Of a stretch of DNA of 64,000 nucleotides, positions 1-10,403 are shown in pieces (positions within the stretch are counted from its first letter, which is position 1; each line of letters starts with the position of its first letter). A program made the position numbers and the translations under genes. The DNA comes from Symbiodinium kawagutii (Eukaryota; Sar; Dinophyceae; Suessiales; Symbiodiniaceae). The stretch spans positions 197,504 through 261,503 of the forward strand of contig VSDK01020649.1 in NCBI GenBank assembly GCA_009767595.1, given 5' to 3'. The notes under the pieces are model-generated. The model did not search any database and was not told where the DNA came from. It saw only the letters and a program-made list of their open reading frames with translations.

Positions 1-1330
1 CAAGGAGAAAGAAGAGTTCGATTCCAAAGAGAAGGAAGAGTTCTTTTCCAAGGTCAAAGAAGAATTCTATTCCAAGGAGAAAGAAGAGTTCTATTCCAAG
101 AAGACAGCAGAGTTCCATTCCAAGGTCAAAGAAGAGTTCCATTCCAAGGAGACAGAAGAGTTCCATTCCAAGGAGAAAGAAGAATTCTGTTCCAAGAGAA
201 GGAAGATTTCCATTCCAAGGTCAAAGAAAAATTCTGTTCCAAGGAGAAAGAAGAGTTCTATTGCAAGGAGAAAGAAGAGTTCGATTCCAAAGAGAAGGAA
301 GACTTCCATTCCAAGGAGAAAGAAGAGTTCCATTCCAAGGTCAAAAAAGAGGTCTATTCCAAGGAGACAGAAGAGTTCCATTCCGAGGAGAAAGACGAGT
401 TCTATTCCAAGAGAAGGAAGAGTTCCATTCCAAGGTCCAAGAAGAATTCTATTCCAAGGAGAAAGAAGAGTTCTATTGCAAGGAGAAAGAAGAGTTCCAT
501 TGTAAGGAGAAAGAAGAGTGCCATTCCAAGGTCAAAGAAGAGTTCTATTTCAAGGAGACAGAAGAGTTCCATTCCAAGGAGAAACAAAAATTCTGTTCCA
601 AGAGAAGGAAGAGTTCCATTCCAAGGTCAAAGAAGAATTCTATTCCAAGGAGAAAGAAGAGTTCTATTGCAAGGAGAAAGAAGAGTTTTGTTCCGTCCTT
701 TCCAAGGAGAAAGAAAAATTCTATTCCAAGAGAAGGAAGAGTTCCATTCCAAGGTCAAAGAAGAATTCTATTCCAAGGAGAAAGAAGAGTTCTATTGCAA
801 GGAGAAAGAAGAGTTTTGTTCCAAGGTCAAAGAAGAGTTCCATTCCAAGGAGACAGAAGCGTTCCATTCCAAGGAGCAAGAAGATTTCTTTTCCAAGAGA
901 AGGAAAACTTCCATTCCAAGGTCAAAAAAGAATTCTGTTCCAAGGAGAAAGAAGAGTTCTATTGCAAGGAGAAAGAAGAGTTCGATTCCAAAGAGAAGGA
1001 AGAGTTCTTTTCCAAGGTCAAAGAAGAATTCTATTCCAAGGAGAAAGAAGAGTTCTATTCCAAGAGCAGGAAGAGTTCCATTCCAAGAGAAAAAAGAGTT
1101 CCATTCCAAGAGAAGCAAGAGTTTTGTTCCAAGGTCAAAGAAGAGTTCCATTCCAAGGAGAAAGAAGAGTTCTATTCCAAAGAGAAAGAAGAGTTCTTTT
1201 CTAAGAGAAGCAAGAGTTTTATTCCAAGGTCAAAGAAGAATTCCATTCCAAGGAGAAAGAAGAGTTCTATTGCAAGGAGAAAGAAGGGTTCCATTCCAAG
1301 GAGAAAGAAGAGTTCTATTCCAAAAAGAAA
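1..1330. repeat. 24-bp minisatellite array, open in several frames
   Basis: Tandem array of a 24-bp unit (TTCCATTCCAAGG followed by AGAAAGAAGAG), with variants GGTCAAAG, GGAGACAG and TTCTATTGC. It runs from the window edge to about 1330. A 23-bp variant (CCAAGAGAAGGAAG) recurs and shifts the reading frame. No frame meets a stop for long stretches, because the unit lacks stops. One plus frame reads as octapeptides EEFHSKEK/EEFYSKVK, the others as RRKSSIPR and GERRVPFQ, and the minus strand reads as hydrophobic MELFFLLG. One plus frame stays open to a stop at about 1430 and ends in a non-repetitive tail with acidic residues. It could be a repeat-protein exon or a non-coding minisatellite. The 23-bp units and the equally open alternative frames argue against a conserved protein. 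The array starts before the window. Confidence 0.9.
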
Positions 1331-3897
1331 TGGAAATCGGAAAATTTCAGGTCAAGATTCAGAAGATGCCTTCAGAATTGAGAGCATGGCATTTGACATT
1401 TTCATCGAAATCATTGACAACAATTTTTGATCAAACATTAGAACCTACTTGATTCCCTACCCCAACCTTGTTGTCCATACATGTTCTATCTGGGGTCTAT
1501 GCCGGTGTAATTTTAAACCCTGATCAACGTGAACCAGCATTTCTAGCAAGTCCTATATCGAGCCGGTATCACCTTTTGGCGGTGAAAATCCGCTCTCTCT
1601 TTTTCCCCAACTTCCGATCTCAACTCCTGATTGTCTCCTCACGCCTGATTGTCTTGGTTTCTAGTAGTCATGCTACACAACTACATGCCACAGAGGCTGC
1701 CAGAATGCTGGTACCCACCTCCCTGGTTCGAAGACAACCACCATGAGAAAACCAATCGAAATCCAGCCGCAACTGGGCCTTCGCTAGTGGGTCATAGTCA
1801 AATCTGAGGTGAACATCTCAACACCTGAGTTGTGATCAAGCTTTTGAGATAGTGAGCTGACAGCAGCCATATGATGGTTGGTAACCTATAACCCTCAATG
1901 CTATTAGATAATGACTCTTAGTGCTAGCGCACTGACTCACTTAACTCCAACACCGCTGGTTGTTCTCGCACTCTCCAATATTTGTTGTTGACCATAGCAT
2001 CTTGGTGTGAAGGCCTCTGAGGTTGGTCACCCCCACGACTGGTGATGAAAGAGGGGAGCCGCAGCAGGAAGAACTTCATCGACGTATGGCACATTTCCGG
2101 AAGGAGCCTTGGAAAGGATTCGCAAGTTGCCGTGTAAGATGTGCTAATTGCTGTGTAAGATGTACTAATTGGATCTAGTTGGGGGATACACACTTCAAAA
2201 AAGGTGAATCTTGACTCAATTTTAAGATCATAATATATCGAAAGGATCCATATTGGTATTATGCAATTGCATATCATATATTAGTAATCATGGGGGATCC
2301 ATAGATTCATAACCCCCTGAAATGGTAAAACACCAGCTATTTAGGGTGGTTTATTGATGTGGATCTAGCATTGATACAATAAAATCAAGGAGTACGAGTG
2401 ACAACTCATATTTGATAGTTACAATGTATCATATACACTTAAAGACCAGTACTCATACACAAAGGGCGCCGGTGATAGTCAAAACACACCATATCGACAC
2501 CTGTTCATTTCGAAGGGATTTCCTACATGAAGTAGCAGCCACACAACCGTGGAAACAGCAAGCCTTCGGTGTGGCAAACTTGTCAAGCCTTCCAGTTGGT
2601 GATTGGGTGAACTGACTTGAAGGTCTTTCTGCAAAGTGGGGTACTGGTACCCACATGTACCATTCCCACTGATTTTGCATGTTACGCTCAATCCAGCGGT
2701 AGATGTTACACATTTTGCGGATCATTCCGTGATCTATCAATGATATGTCCTTTTACCCCATGATCCACATACTTAGTATCAGATGACTGGTAGATCCATC
2801 TCTTAAGCACCACGTGTTCCTTGCCACGCCCAGGAGATGCGGAGTCAGAGAAGCGTTCGGAACCCCGGCGCAGAGGTTGCAGTTGCCCAGCCGTTCAGGC
2901 CGTTGTTTTGTGGCCGTTGTGAAGGCGGTCGTTTTGGGGTTGCAATGGGTTGCAGTTTTCGCAGTCCATGCGCTGAGTCACTGGTTGAATCAGCCCAAAG
3001 TTATGGCAAACCAAAGTCAAGATCACTCTCTAGATCTCTCCTATAACTCTGCAGAGTGATTCAATGTCTCCGATTTGGTTGCAGGTTGTGATGATATGCA
3101 CATACTAAATGATCGATTTTGATTGCCGCATGCCTTGGAGAAGTAAAATGATATGCATAGATATGCACTTATACAATGTTATACATAATATGCTTTAGTC
3201 ATGTAAATATGCATGTATAATACACACAGACGCACACCATCTGCCATATACATGTTCATGTACACACCAGGTGGTAGAAAGGATCACTCAGGGCGGTGTG
3301 TTTTGGTGGTTGCAGAGGGAATCCAGGCACCCCTCTGGGTAGCTGGGGAGATCCCCAGAATTCGCCCCTCAGCCAGTCGTATACATGGGATATGCTGGGG
3401 TGATCACTTGGGATTTCCCACTCATATCTGGGATAAATAGGGTTTTTAAGGGTTATTTGGGCTCAAGATGGCTTAATATGCTATCAATATGAATCAATAT
3501 GGATAAATCGGTAGAGCTGCTATTTGTGGTAGCGCTAGCAAAGCCAGTTGTCGGTCCGTGATTCTTTGCCATTGTCAGCCTGGTCGTTGTCGCTCCTAGG
3601 ATGACTTGTGATCGTTGGGTTGTCTGATCCACTTCTGATCCGCTGGTCCGCCGGTACATAGTAGCTTGATGTGTCTTGCTGATCATGATCATCGCAGGTA
3701 TTTCCTTCGAAGCGCCCTATATGGGAATGCGTCAGAACCACATAGTGTATATATATATATATACTTGTTACACATGTATAAATATACATACAGCACTGAC
3801 TACCAGAATATTGCAACAAAGGCCCGTTCCGTCACTGATGGGATGTGAACAGCTTGGGTAAGGCCTCGGGTGCGCCATTGCCATGGGTTGTTCTCAG
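1331..3897. other. Non-coding DNA, no gene recognised
   Basis: Unique, mostly AT-rich sequence after the minisatellite. A GC-richer island at 2812-3050 is open on the plus strand for about 70 codons and contains a CGRC motif, but it has no recognisable domain and no clear splice sites. A short (TA)n tract lies at 3748-3762. I see nothing else supportable here. Confidence 0.5.
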
Positions 3898-4389
3898 GCG
3901 CAATGCCGGCAGTTGGCGCATCGCTATCGCACGCGCCTTGAAGCGCGACAGCAACATGCTCCAGGCGTTGAGTTGTTCAGGGTGGCTGGTTTTCTGGCTG
4001 GGTTTCTGGTGGAGTTGAGGAGTCCAGCTGAAGTTTGCTTGTGTGGTGACCTGATCCGCCCTGGTTTGGGTGGTTGACGGTTCCTAGAGATTTGCCGCCC
4101 ACAATTTTTTTGGCCGAGCAACTTTCAGGCGACCGGCATAGGTGAAGATGAAGTCCAGTGACTCTAGGACTCTAGGCTTATAACCAGGGCTTGCATGACA
4201 AGCCGCCTAGCTATACCTATAGCTGTATGCAACGGTTTCCCTAATCATGGCAACGCACTCAACGCTACAACGCTTGCCCTGGCTGCGCTGGCAGGGCCAA
4301 CGATCGTGATCCCGGAGAGCGACGGACCTGAGGCGAAGCAACCCAGTAGGTCATTGCAGTTTGATATTGAAACTTGTTGAAACTGAATA

Positions 4390-5018
4390 AACTTCAATGA
4401 ACATATTCACTATTATAGTGCTAATCAGCTTAGTTTCTGGTTGAAATTCGTAAATACTGTAAATACTCAACTTATTGAATGATAATCAGCTTAGTTTATC
4501 GTTGGTTCAAATAACATTTTCTCAGTTTTCGTGTTTGTGTGGGGTTCATGAGCCCACGTGTTCATCACTAATTTCATTCACTTACTGTTTATTGATGCTC
4601 CAACCTCCAGCAACAATTGTGGTAGCAGACTGTCAGCAATAAATCATGGCTGATAATAGAGGGTAAGAAGTATCAATGATTATCAGCCATGGTTTATTCC
4701 CTATTAGTAGCCCTCTATTGTGATACTTCTACCCTCTATTATCAGCCAGGGTGGCTTATTGTTGCTATTTGATCGTTCCAGGACGGCAGCAATTGTGGGT
4801 AGTTCTCCACTTCGCCAGCCTTTCGCGTTGCCTTCAGGTGGAGGAAGTTGCCAGTGCGCAGGCGATACAACGACGGAGTTTTTCACCACTTGTTCATCAT
4901 CACTAGATGTCAGTGATATCAGTGATGAGTCATGATGAATCATTTCTATGGATTTCTGATCCGTGACGGTCTAATCATGGTAAATGCTGAAAATGATACC
5001 CGTGATCAATTGATCAAC
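4390..5018. other. AT-rich spacer with local inverted repeats
   Basis: Contains a duplicated phrase (GATAATCAGCTTAGTTT-like, near 4420 and 4480). It also holds a hairpin-like pair around 4650-4750, in which AATAGAGGGTAGAAGTATCA-like sequence occurs in both orientations (TGATAATAGAGGGTAAG and CCCTCTATTATCA). A slightly GC-richer patch at 4780-4900 is open on plus for about 70 codons without a recognisable domain. Confidence 0.4.
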
Positions 5019-5062
<44 letters not shown>

Positions 5063-5063
5063 C
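5019..5063. repeat. (GAT)n microsatellite
   Basis: About 15 uninterrupted GAT/ATG units, followed to 5130 by decayed TGATCAATGATGAATGA units. It is a simple sequence repeat. The open frames through it carry no information. Confidence 0.95.
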
Positions 5064-5473
5064 AATGATCAATGATGAATGATGACAATGATGAATGATG
5101 ACAATGATCAATGATCAATGATCAATGATGAGGATGAATACCAACAGGCGTTGGATCCAGCAGTGTGAAGTATGTTGGTGACTGAAATTGACTGACCTGG
5201 CCTCCCGTTCTTCAAGGTCTTGGCATCCGGCAAAGCTTGAAGAGCAGTGGATCGGTTCCCAAGCAAAGTAGTTTGGTGGTTGGATCTATCATTATATATA
5301 GTCAACATAATCAACAATTCATCCCTTATTGAAGCCAGAATCCACCATTTCAAAGTCGATCTACTTGCGTTTTTTTTCGGGGAATTGTGATTCAGAATCA
5401 TTATGAACCATTTGATTAGTGTCTCAATATTATTTGCATCACATACATATACAGATATGTTTTGCATGACGTA

Positions 5474-5525
5474 ATATGTATATATATATATATATATGTT
5501 TGAATGTATATATATATATACATTC
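5474..5525. repeat. (TA)n microsatellite
   Basis: Two runs of alternating TA (about 5479-5497 and 5507-5520) separated by GTTTGAATG, with TATG flanks. Confidence 0.9.
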
Positions 5526-5599
5526 ATATGTATATGTATATTTACTATTCTGCATATATGTATGTGTCAATAAGCATAGATATACTCTTGATGTCATCC

Positions 5600-6370
5600 A
5601 CTACTCGACTCAACGTTGATCACCCTCAGTCAGGCCACTCCCACAGCGCCCGAGGACGATTTGGGCGTTGCATGTCATCCAATTCACCATCGGATTCCAC
5701 ATACCTGGGAATTTCTTACCAAGGAACCCGTCATTTGGCCCCAGCAGACTTCCTCATGGATTTGTCCGATTTCCGATGCCAAGCCAACTGGACCATTTCG
5801 ACCATTTCCATTTCCTGGGCAGTTGGCACCACAAGCCCGGAAAGGAGCAAACAAAACTGATATGATCATCCCAAAGGTTGTCACTGGCAATTGCATGCAT
5901 GCATGGAAATGAAGCTCCTAAACTCCTTGCCTTCAATTGCCTTTACCACGGGGTTGTCGAAACATTGTAAAATCTAGTGCGAGATCCACATTCATACTCA
6001 TCCCCATCGATAGTAATCATGAATCGTCCCTTTCGCATGCTAGGGTGGTTTGTTGCTCTCTCATTCTGCTCATTGTATCTCATTGTTGGTTGTTGTTCCC
6101 CAATATTTGCCAGCTTATTACCGTCCATCCTCAAGTGTCAATTGTCCATCCATGAGCCTTCAAAAGTTGTGTTGAATTCTAATTCACCATAGATGAAGCA
6201 TGAGCTAAGGACTAGTCATTAGCCACTGAACCATCAGTCAACCACTCCTCAACCATGAAGTACCCATTACCAACAGTTTACACGGCTATAGTTCACCACT
6301 GGTTCATGGCGATTGATGTACCATGAACTATTTCAGACTGTATAAGTTTCAACATGTTTCAACTTCAACT
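5600..6370. other. Unidentified unique region
   Basis: 5600-5860 is open in two plus frames for about 100 codons (Pro- and Ser-rich) and on minus for about 70. Neither frame shows a domain. The rest to 6370 is AT-rich with short repeats of the AACCAT/CAACCA type. No gene can be assigned. Confidence 0.3.
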
Positions 6371-6377
6371 TCCTTCG

Positions 6378-6525
6378 TTCACTCGCGTCACGTTCGGCAC
6401 ATCATCGCCCTGCCGCGTCACGTGACCGCGTCCCTGCAGGACCCTTCGGCGAAAGTCGCAAGCTCGGTCTCCTCCCCAAGGCTCCTGCGTTTCGAGCAGC
6501 GTTGTGCGAGGAGGAGGCGCGGAGG
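6378..6525 (+). CDS. Candidate exon, GC-rich, unidentified
   Basis: A sharply GC-rich island (many CG dinucleotides) in AT-rich DNA. One plus frame reads RHVRHIIALPRHVTASLQDP and continues with Ser-rich then Arg-rich residues (RCARRRR). The base composition matches the other exon-like islands in this window. I recognise no domain and cannot fix its ends. It could instead be a CG-rich repeat fragment. Confidence 0.25.
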
Positions 6526-6528
6526 GGG

Positions 6529-6588
6529 TGTGGTCACCGGGTGGTTGGTCACCGGTTGGTCACCGGTTGGTCACCGGTTGGTCATTGG
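6529..6588. repeat. Short tandem repeat, 11-bp GGTTGGTCACC unit
   Basis: Four to five tandem copies of GGTTGGTCACC with small changes, directly after the GC-rich island. Simple tandem duplication. Confidence 0.85.
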
Positions 6589-6624
6589 AAGGATATGTGA
6601 GGCTGGTGCCTGGTAGATCCATAT

Positions 6625-6725
6625 GTTTCTTAAGCCACTTTGGGGACTCCAAAGTCTTGGTTGGTTTATTATTAGAAATGGTGTATATAAAGGATGATTT
6701 AGGGGTACCCCTATTTTGAGAAACA
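6625..6725. mobile_element. Family 1 MITE-like element, copy 1
   Basis: Diverged left end (GTTTCTTAAGCC), inner GGATGATTTAGGGGTACCCC block, and right end CTATTTTGAGAAAC. It matches the family structure of inverted termini TTTCTCAA/TTGAGAAA with an internal GGGGTACCCC palindrome. Length is about 100 bp with no coding capacity. Confidence 0.75.
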
Positions 6726-6729
6726 CTTA

Positions 6730-7580
6730 TATAGTCAATGATAGTTAATTAATAATGGTTAGTGACAGGGGAAGAAAAAGCAATGAACATGGTTGATGAT
6801 GGGTGGTTAAGGTTGGTTGATTGGAGGGTTGGTTAACCAAATCCAACCATTAGCCGGTCATCCTTTGATTGGCAATATCTCTTGTAACATTTGTTGTGTG
6901 TAATTGCTGGTTGTTAGTCAGTTAATGCCAGCAATATAACTACTGGTTCACCAAGCGAGAGCTGTTCATAAGCAATAAATGGCACATCACCAACCAACAA
7001 CAACAACAGGGGTTTGAACAACCATCAATGAGCGAATAAAAGTAGGATAGAAGCAACAACAATGGCAATGCAAAGGCAATTTTGTTGTGTATATTCGTTT
7101 ACCATCATGCTAATCAACAGTGATTAGTCAGTTGTTTGTCAGGGAAATATTCCTGGTCAACATGCATTGATCAGCAATGAAGAGCACCCATATTTGGTTG
7201 GTTGGTTTGCTGGTTGCTTGGTTACATATACAGTATATATAATGTTTTAGGACCATCCATAATCAACATTCAGAACAGCTGGTATAGCCAACAATAAATT
7301 GTGGACAAACACATTACACTTTACTTGTTGGGTTGGTTAGATGATGCACGGTTTCCGAGCAACGACGATGCTTAAGACTGGTCAATAATGGTTAATCATG
7401 GTGCATATAAGAGGTAACCAACAATCACCAAGAAAATGCACCTAGCAACAATTAGCAATCATTAACGATATCCACCCTGAATTAGCAAAAAACAACAATC
7501 GCAATCAACAAGAACTAATAACCAGCAAATACTCGTGCCAGCAAGAGCCGCAAATAAGCAAAAATGATTGCAAGATACCA
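6730..7580. other. AT-rich DNA full of TTGGTTA/CAACAA words
   Basis: Low-complexity sequence rich in GGTTGGTTA, CAACAA and ACCATCA words. This is the commonest background in the window. No ORF of note, no domain and no RNA gene is seen. Confidence 0.5.
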
Positions 7581-7585
7581 ACGCT

Positions 7586-7684
7586 GTGGTTTTTTAAAAT
7601 GGGGGTACCGCTAAATCATCCAATATTGATCAGCTATAGTAATAATCGTCCATTTTTAGGAGTCCTGTATTTTGAGAAACCCCC
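7586..7684. mobile_element. Family 1 MITE-like element, copy 2
   Basis: Left end GTGGTTTTTTAAAATGGGGG, inner TACCGCTAAATCATCCA, right end GTATTTTGAGAAACCCC. Same 100-bp layout as the other copies, with a damaged left terminus. Confidence 0.8.
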
Positions 7685-7689
7685 TCAGT

Positions 7690-8985
7690 TACAGTATTAC
7701 ATTCAGCTTTTGATTTACCTTCGTTGCTCAGGCGGGCGGGCGGCTTGATCGTCCATTCCATTGACATCCAGGCACTAATCCGGAGCCCTCCGAGCCGCAT
7801 GCTCTGGCTAGTCGTGGTATGTCAGGGTTAAACATGGATATAGTAGTTGTGGTAAAGCATGGTCGAATATTGTGCAGCTTGCGGATGTTTGCGGGAAGAA
7901 CATGACAGGCAGTTTATGCTTATTTTTCTTGTTGGGAAGCTTGGTTAAGAAGGGTCAGTTTATGGGTAACTGTTGGCTTTTGCTGACTTGCTGGTGTCAT
8001 GCAAATGCTGGGCAGATATGCCCTTCTGATAAGTTTTTGTTTGACATGTTCAGGAAGAATCAACTCATCATGAACAATTCGTTATTACTAGCCACTAGCA
8101 AGCATCACTATGCGCCATAGCAAACCACTACCAACCATCACTGATATTCGCTGCTCATTGGTGCCCCGCTTCCACTTGGGGCTTCCGCAGGCCCTGTTGA
8201 AGGCCAAACAGAATCTGCTGGTGGAGGAACACTCAGCGAGCAGTGGCAGCTGGGCAGCATGCTGGTAGTTGCTTCGCAACCATGCCGTTGTTAAAGGTTG
8301 ACGATGGTTGGTTAAGGCATGTTAAGGCTTCAGGATGGTTGGTTAAGATTGGTTAAGGTTATGATGATGGTTGATGGTTGGCGTGGGCATTGGGGGTGAG
8401 CTTACATGAAAATCCGGGAGACTGGAGTCGCTTCTGCTCAGCCGATTCTGGGAACTAGGAGGAATCATCACTATCCATCATGAATAGTCGTTTACTACCA
8501 TCACAAACCATCCTTGCCCATCACTGACCGTCGTTGACCATCAAAAGTAGTAATGATTCAATCTGGCTAACATAACGTGGTTACTGTAATGATTCGTTCA
8601 AGCAAATGATGATCACTTGAACTGGGGAGCAGCTATCCTTTCCTTCAATGTCGGAGTTCCCATGGACGATGCAAATGTCTCTGTGATACTAAAGAGCCTG
8701 CTGATGTCAAGCTTTGAACGCAGCCTGCAAGTTGTGCTGATGTCCTCTTGTGCATCGGCCTGCATTGTGGGTGGTAACAACTTGCTGAACAGCGATTAGA
8801 AAGCACTCATTAGTTGTTTGACAAGGACTTCTACCTGGCAAGTTGGAGATTATCAGCAGTATTTGCTGAATTGTCTACCGACCAATGCGTTTCGTATTCT
8901 GTCATTTTTGTGGTTTGTGTTTGGCAATATCCCTGTTTTTGGATTTCATTGGCGATGTTTCTGTTCTTCTTTTAGCTTACTGCTC
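7690..8985. other. Mixed region with weak exon-like islands
   Basis: 8193-8275 follows an acceptor-like TTCCGCAG and reads ALLKAKQNLLVEEHSASSGS on plus. 8617-8799 is a 60-codon plus ORF (MNWGAAILSFNVGVPMDDAN at its start). Both are plausible exons, but I recognise neither and cannot join them. The rest is AT-rich repeat background. Confidence 0.25.
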
Positions 8986-9100
8986 TCCTTCTTCGCCTTC
9001 TTCTCCTTCTTCTTCGTCTCCTTCTCCTTCTTCTTTTTTTTTCTTATCCTGGTACGAGTAGTAGCAGTAGCAGTAGCAGTAGCAGCAGTAGTAGCAGCGG
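8986..9100. repeat. Compound (TTC)n and (GTAGCA)n microsatellites
   Basis: CTTCTTCTC-type pyrimidine tract to about 9050, then GTAGCA repeats at 9056-9098. Simple sequence. The frames read Phe/Ser and Val/Ala repeats. Confidence 0.9.
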
Positions 9101-9104
9101 CTCA

Positions 9105-9292
9105 TCCTCATGAATCCGCTCGGAACGACCAATCCTCGGTTTTCTCCCGGGATGGGACCCACGGCACCGGTCTCAGGTTCCGAAGACGAGTCGCACCATG
9201 ACCGGCGGCCGGCCTCGAGCCCTCGGGACCCCGGGCTGCACCGAGGCTACGAAGCTACTCCGAACCACGCATTTCGAACAGGGAAATCATGA
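9105..9292 (+). CDS. Candidate exon, GC-rich, unidentified
   Basis: A GC-rich island directly after the microsatellite. One plus frame from ATG 9110 runs 60 codons (begins MNPLGTTNPRFSPGMGPTAP; acidic SEDES in the middle) to a TGA at 9290. A second plus frame is also open. No known domain. The composition suggests coding, but the frame is not certain. Confidence 0.25.
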
Positions 9293-9295
9293 GTT

Positions 9296-9380
9296 TAGAT
9301 GGGCCTAGATGGGTTTAGGTGGGTTTAGATGGGTTTAGATGGGTTTAGGTTTGCCAATTTAGTCTAGATGGGTGTAGGGC
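9296..9380. repeat. GGGTTTAGAT tandem repeat
   Basis: Six or seven imperfect copies of a 10-bp unit, TTTAGATGGG/TTTAGGTGGG. The unit contains TTTAG and GGGTTTA, recalling a TTTAGGG telomere repeat, but the period is 10 bp. Confidence 0.85.
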
Positions 9381-10282
9381 TAGCGAAAATTTGGGATGAC
9401 ACCAGATGGTCTGATCATTTTCAGGCTTTAGGGTGTTAGGATACCAATGGATACCAGACATTACACCAAAATTTTGGTGGTCTCACAGACAGCTGCGGAT
9501 ACCACAAAACTGATGCTTCGAGACATAATCACCAACAACCAGCAACCATGCGGGTATGGCTTGGCTCGTCTTGCAGGGTAGCACTTCCACTTACCAAGCA
9601 GAATGGTTCGCACAGCTCTAGGAAACCTGAGTTTGATGGTCACGCAATCTGTCATCATACCCATGAGGTCATACTGAGTCGTCAAATCTCAGCAAGAATT
9701 GTACGAGGCCACGGAAACCATATAGACCTGCCTTGAATCTTGAAGAGCTGCGTTGCAGTGCGTCGGGCTTCGTTCAAACTCGTTGAACATCAGGAGCTTC
9801 CCCTGTTGCGCCCTGTTGAGTCATGCTGCATCTCGTTGAAGCTGTTCGAGTGGTCGATCGATAAATCGCCATCCATTTTGCCAGAATAGTAGGTGATTTG
9901 ATCTACCAGCAAGCATTGGGTTAGCTGGCATCTAAATCTATCTAATTCTCTCTAAATCTCTCTTTGTTCTTGATTGTTGTCGTATGTCTGAACGAGTTGT
10001 CAACCATGCGAAACCGTTGCTATACTAATGCTTATGACTCATGAATCGTTATCCATTGCCAACCATACATACACACCATTATTCCGGCATTCTTAAGCAG
10101 GGTTTATACATCTCTCCTTAGGGGTGTAGGGACCCGCCTACAATGCAGTTCGCTCGGTATTTGGCAGCAGGAAGGTCCTTTGAGTCCTCGGACAACTCAG
10201 TCCTGGGACCTGTGGTTGCCTCAGACGTGGAAGCAGATGTAACAACTATGATATGTACATATCTAAGTAGGCTATGTAGGCT
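9381..10282. other. No recognisable gene
   Basis: Unique sequence with short ORFs on both strands (the longest is about 75 codons, near 9461-9736). It has no domain, no composition shift and no splice-site pattern that decides a frame. Confidence 0.3.
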
Positions 10283-10403
10283 ATATGGCTAGGAGTCAAT
10301 ATTTAACCAACCAATTTCATGGGGGAAAATAAGCAACAATAATAAGGGGAAGCAATTGTTAGTATGGGAACCAGGCGTGCAGGGTTTTGACCCACAGCCA
10401 TAT
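10283..10403. mobile_element. Family 2 MITE-like element (121 bp)
   Basis: Starts ATATGGCTAGGAGTCAA and ends TTGACCCACAGCCATAT, an imperfect inverted pair of 17 bp. The interior has AACCAACCAATTTCATGG and CAATAATAAGGG blocks shared with the copies at 29806 and 38386. No coding capacity. Confidence 0.8.

Noticed and set aside
91-1151. Hydrophobic minus-strand ORFs (MELFFLLG repeats)
   Set aside because: Shadow of the 24-bp minisatellite; any frame is open.
3440-3475. Spliced-leader relict (TTTGGGCTCAAGATGG)
   Set aside because: Needs an inserted G and lacks the upstream CCGTAGCCA part; no ORF of note follows.
3898-3964. Possible ABC-transporter exon (RIAIARALKRD after TTCTCAG)
   Set aside because: The 11-residue match fits the helix after the ABC signature, but LSGGQ is not present before it and no Walker B (LLLDEA) follows. 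Other frames are equally open.
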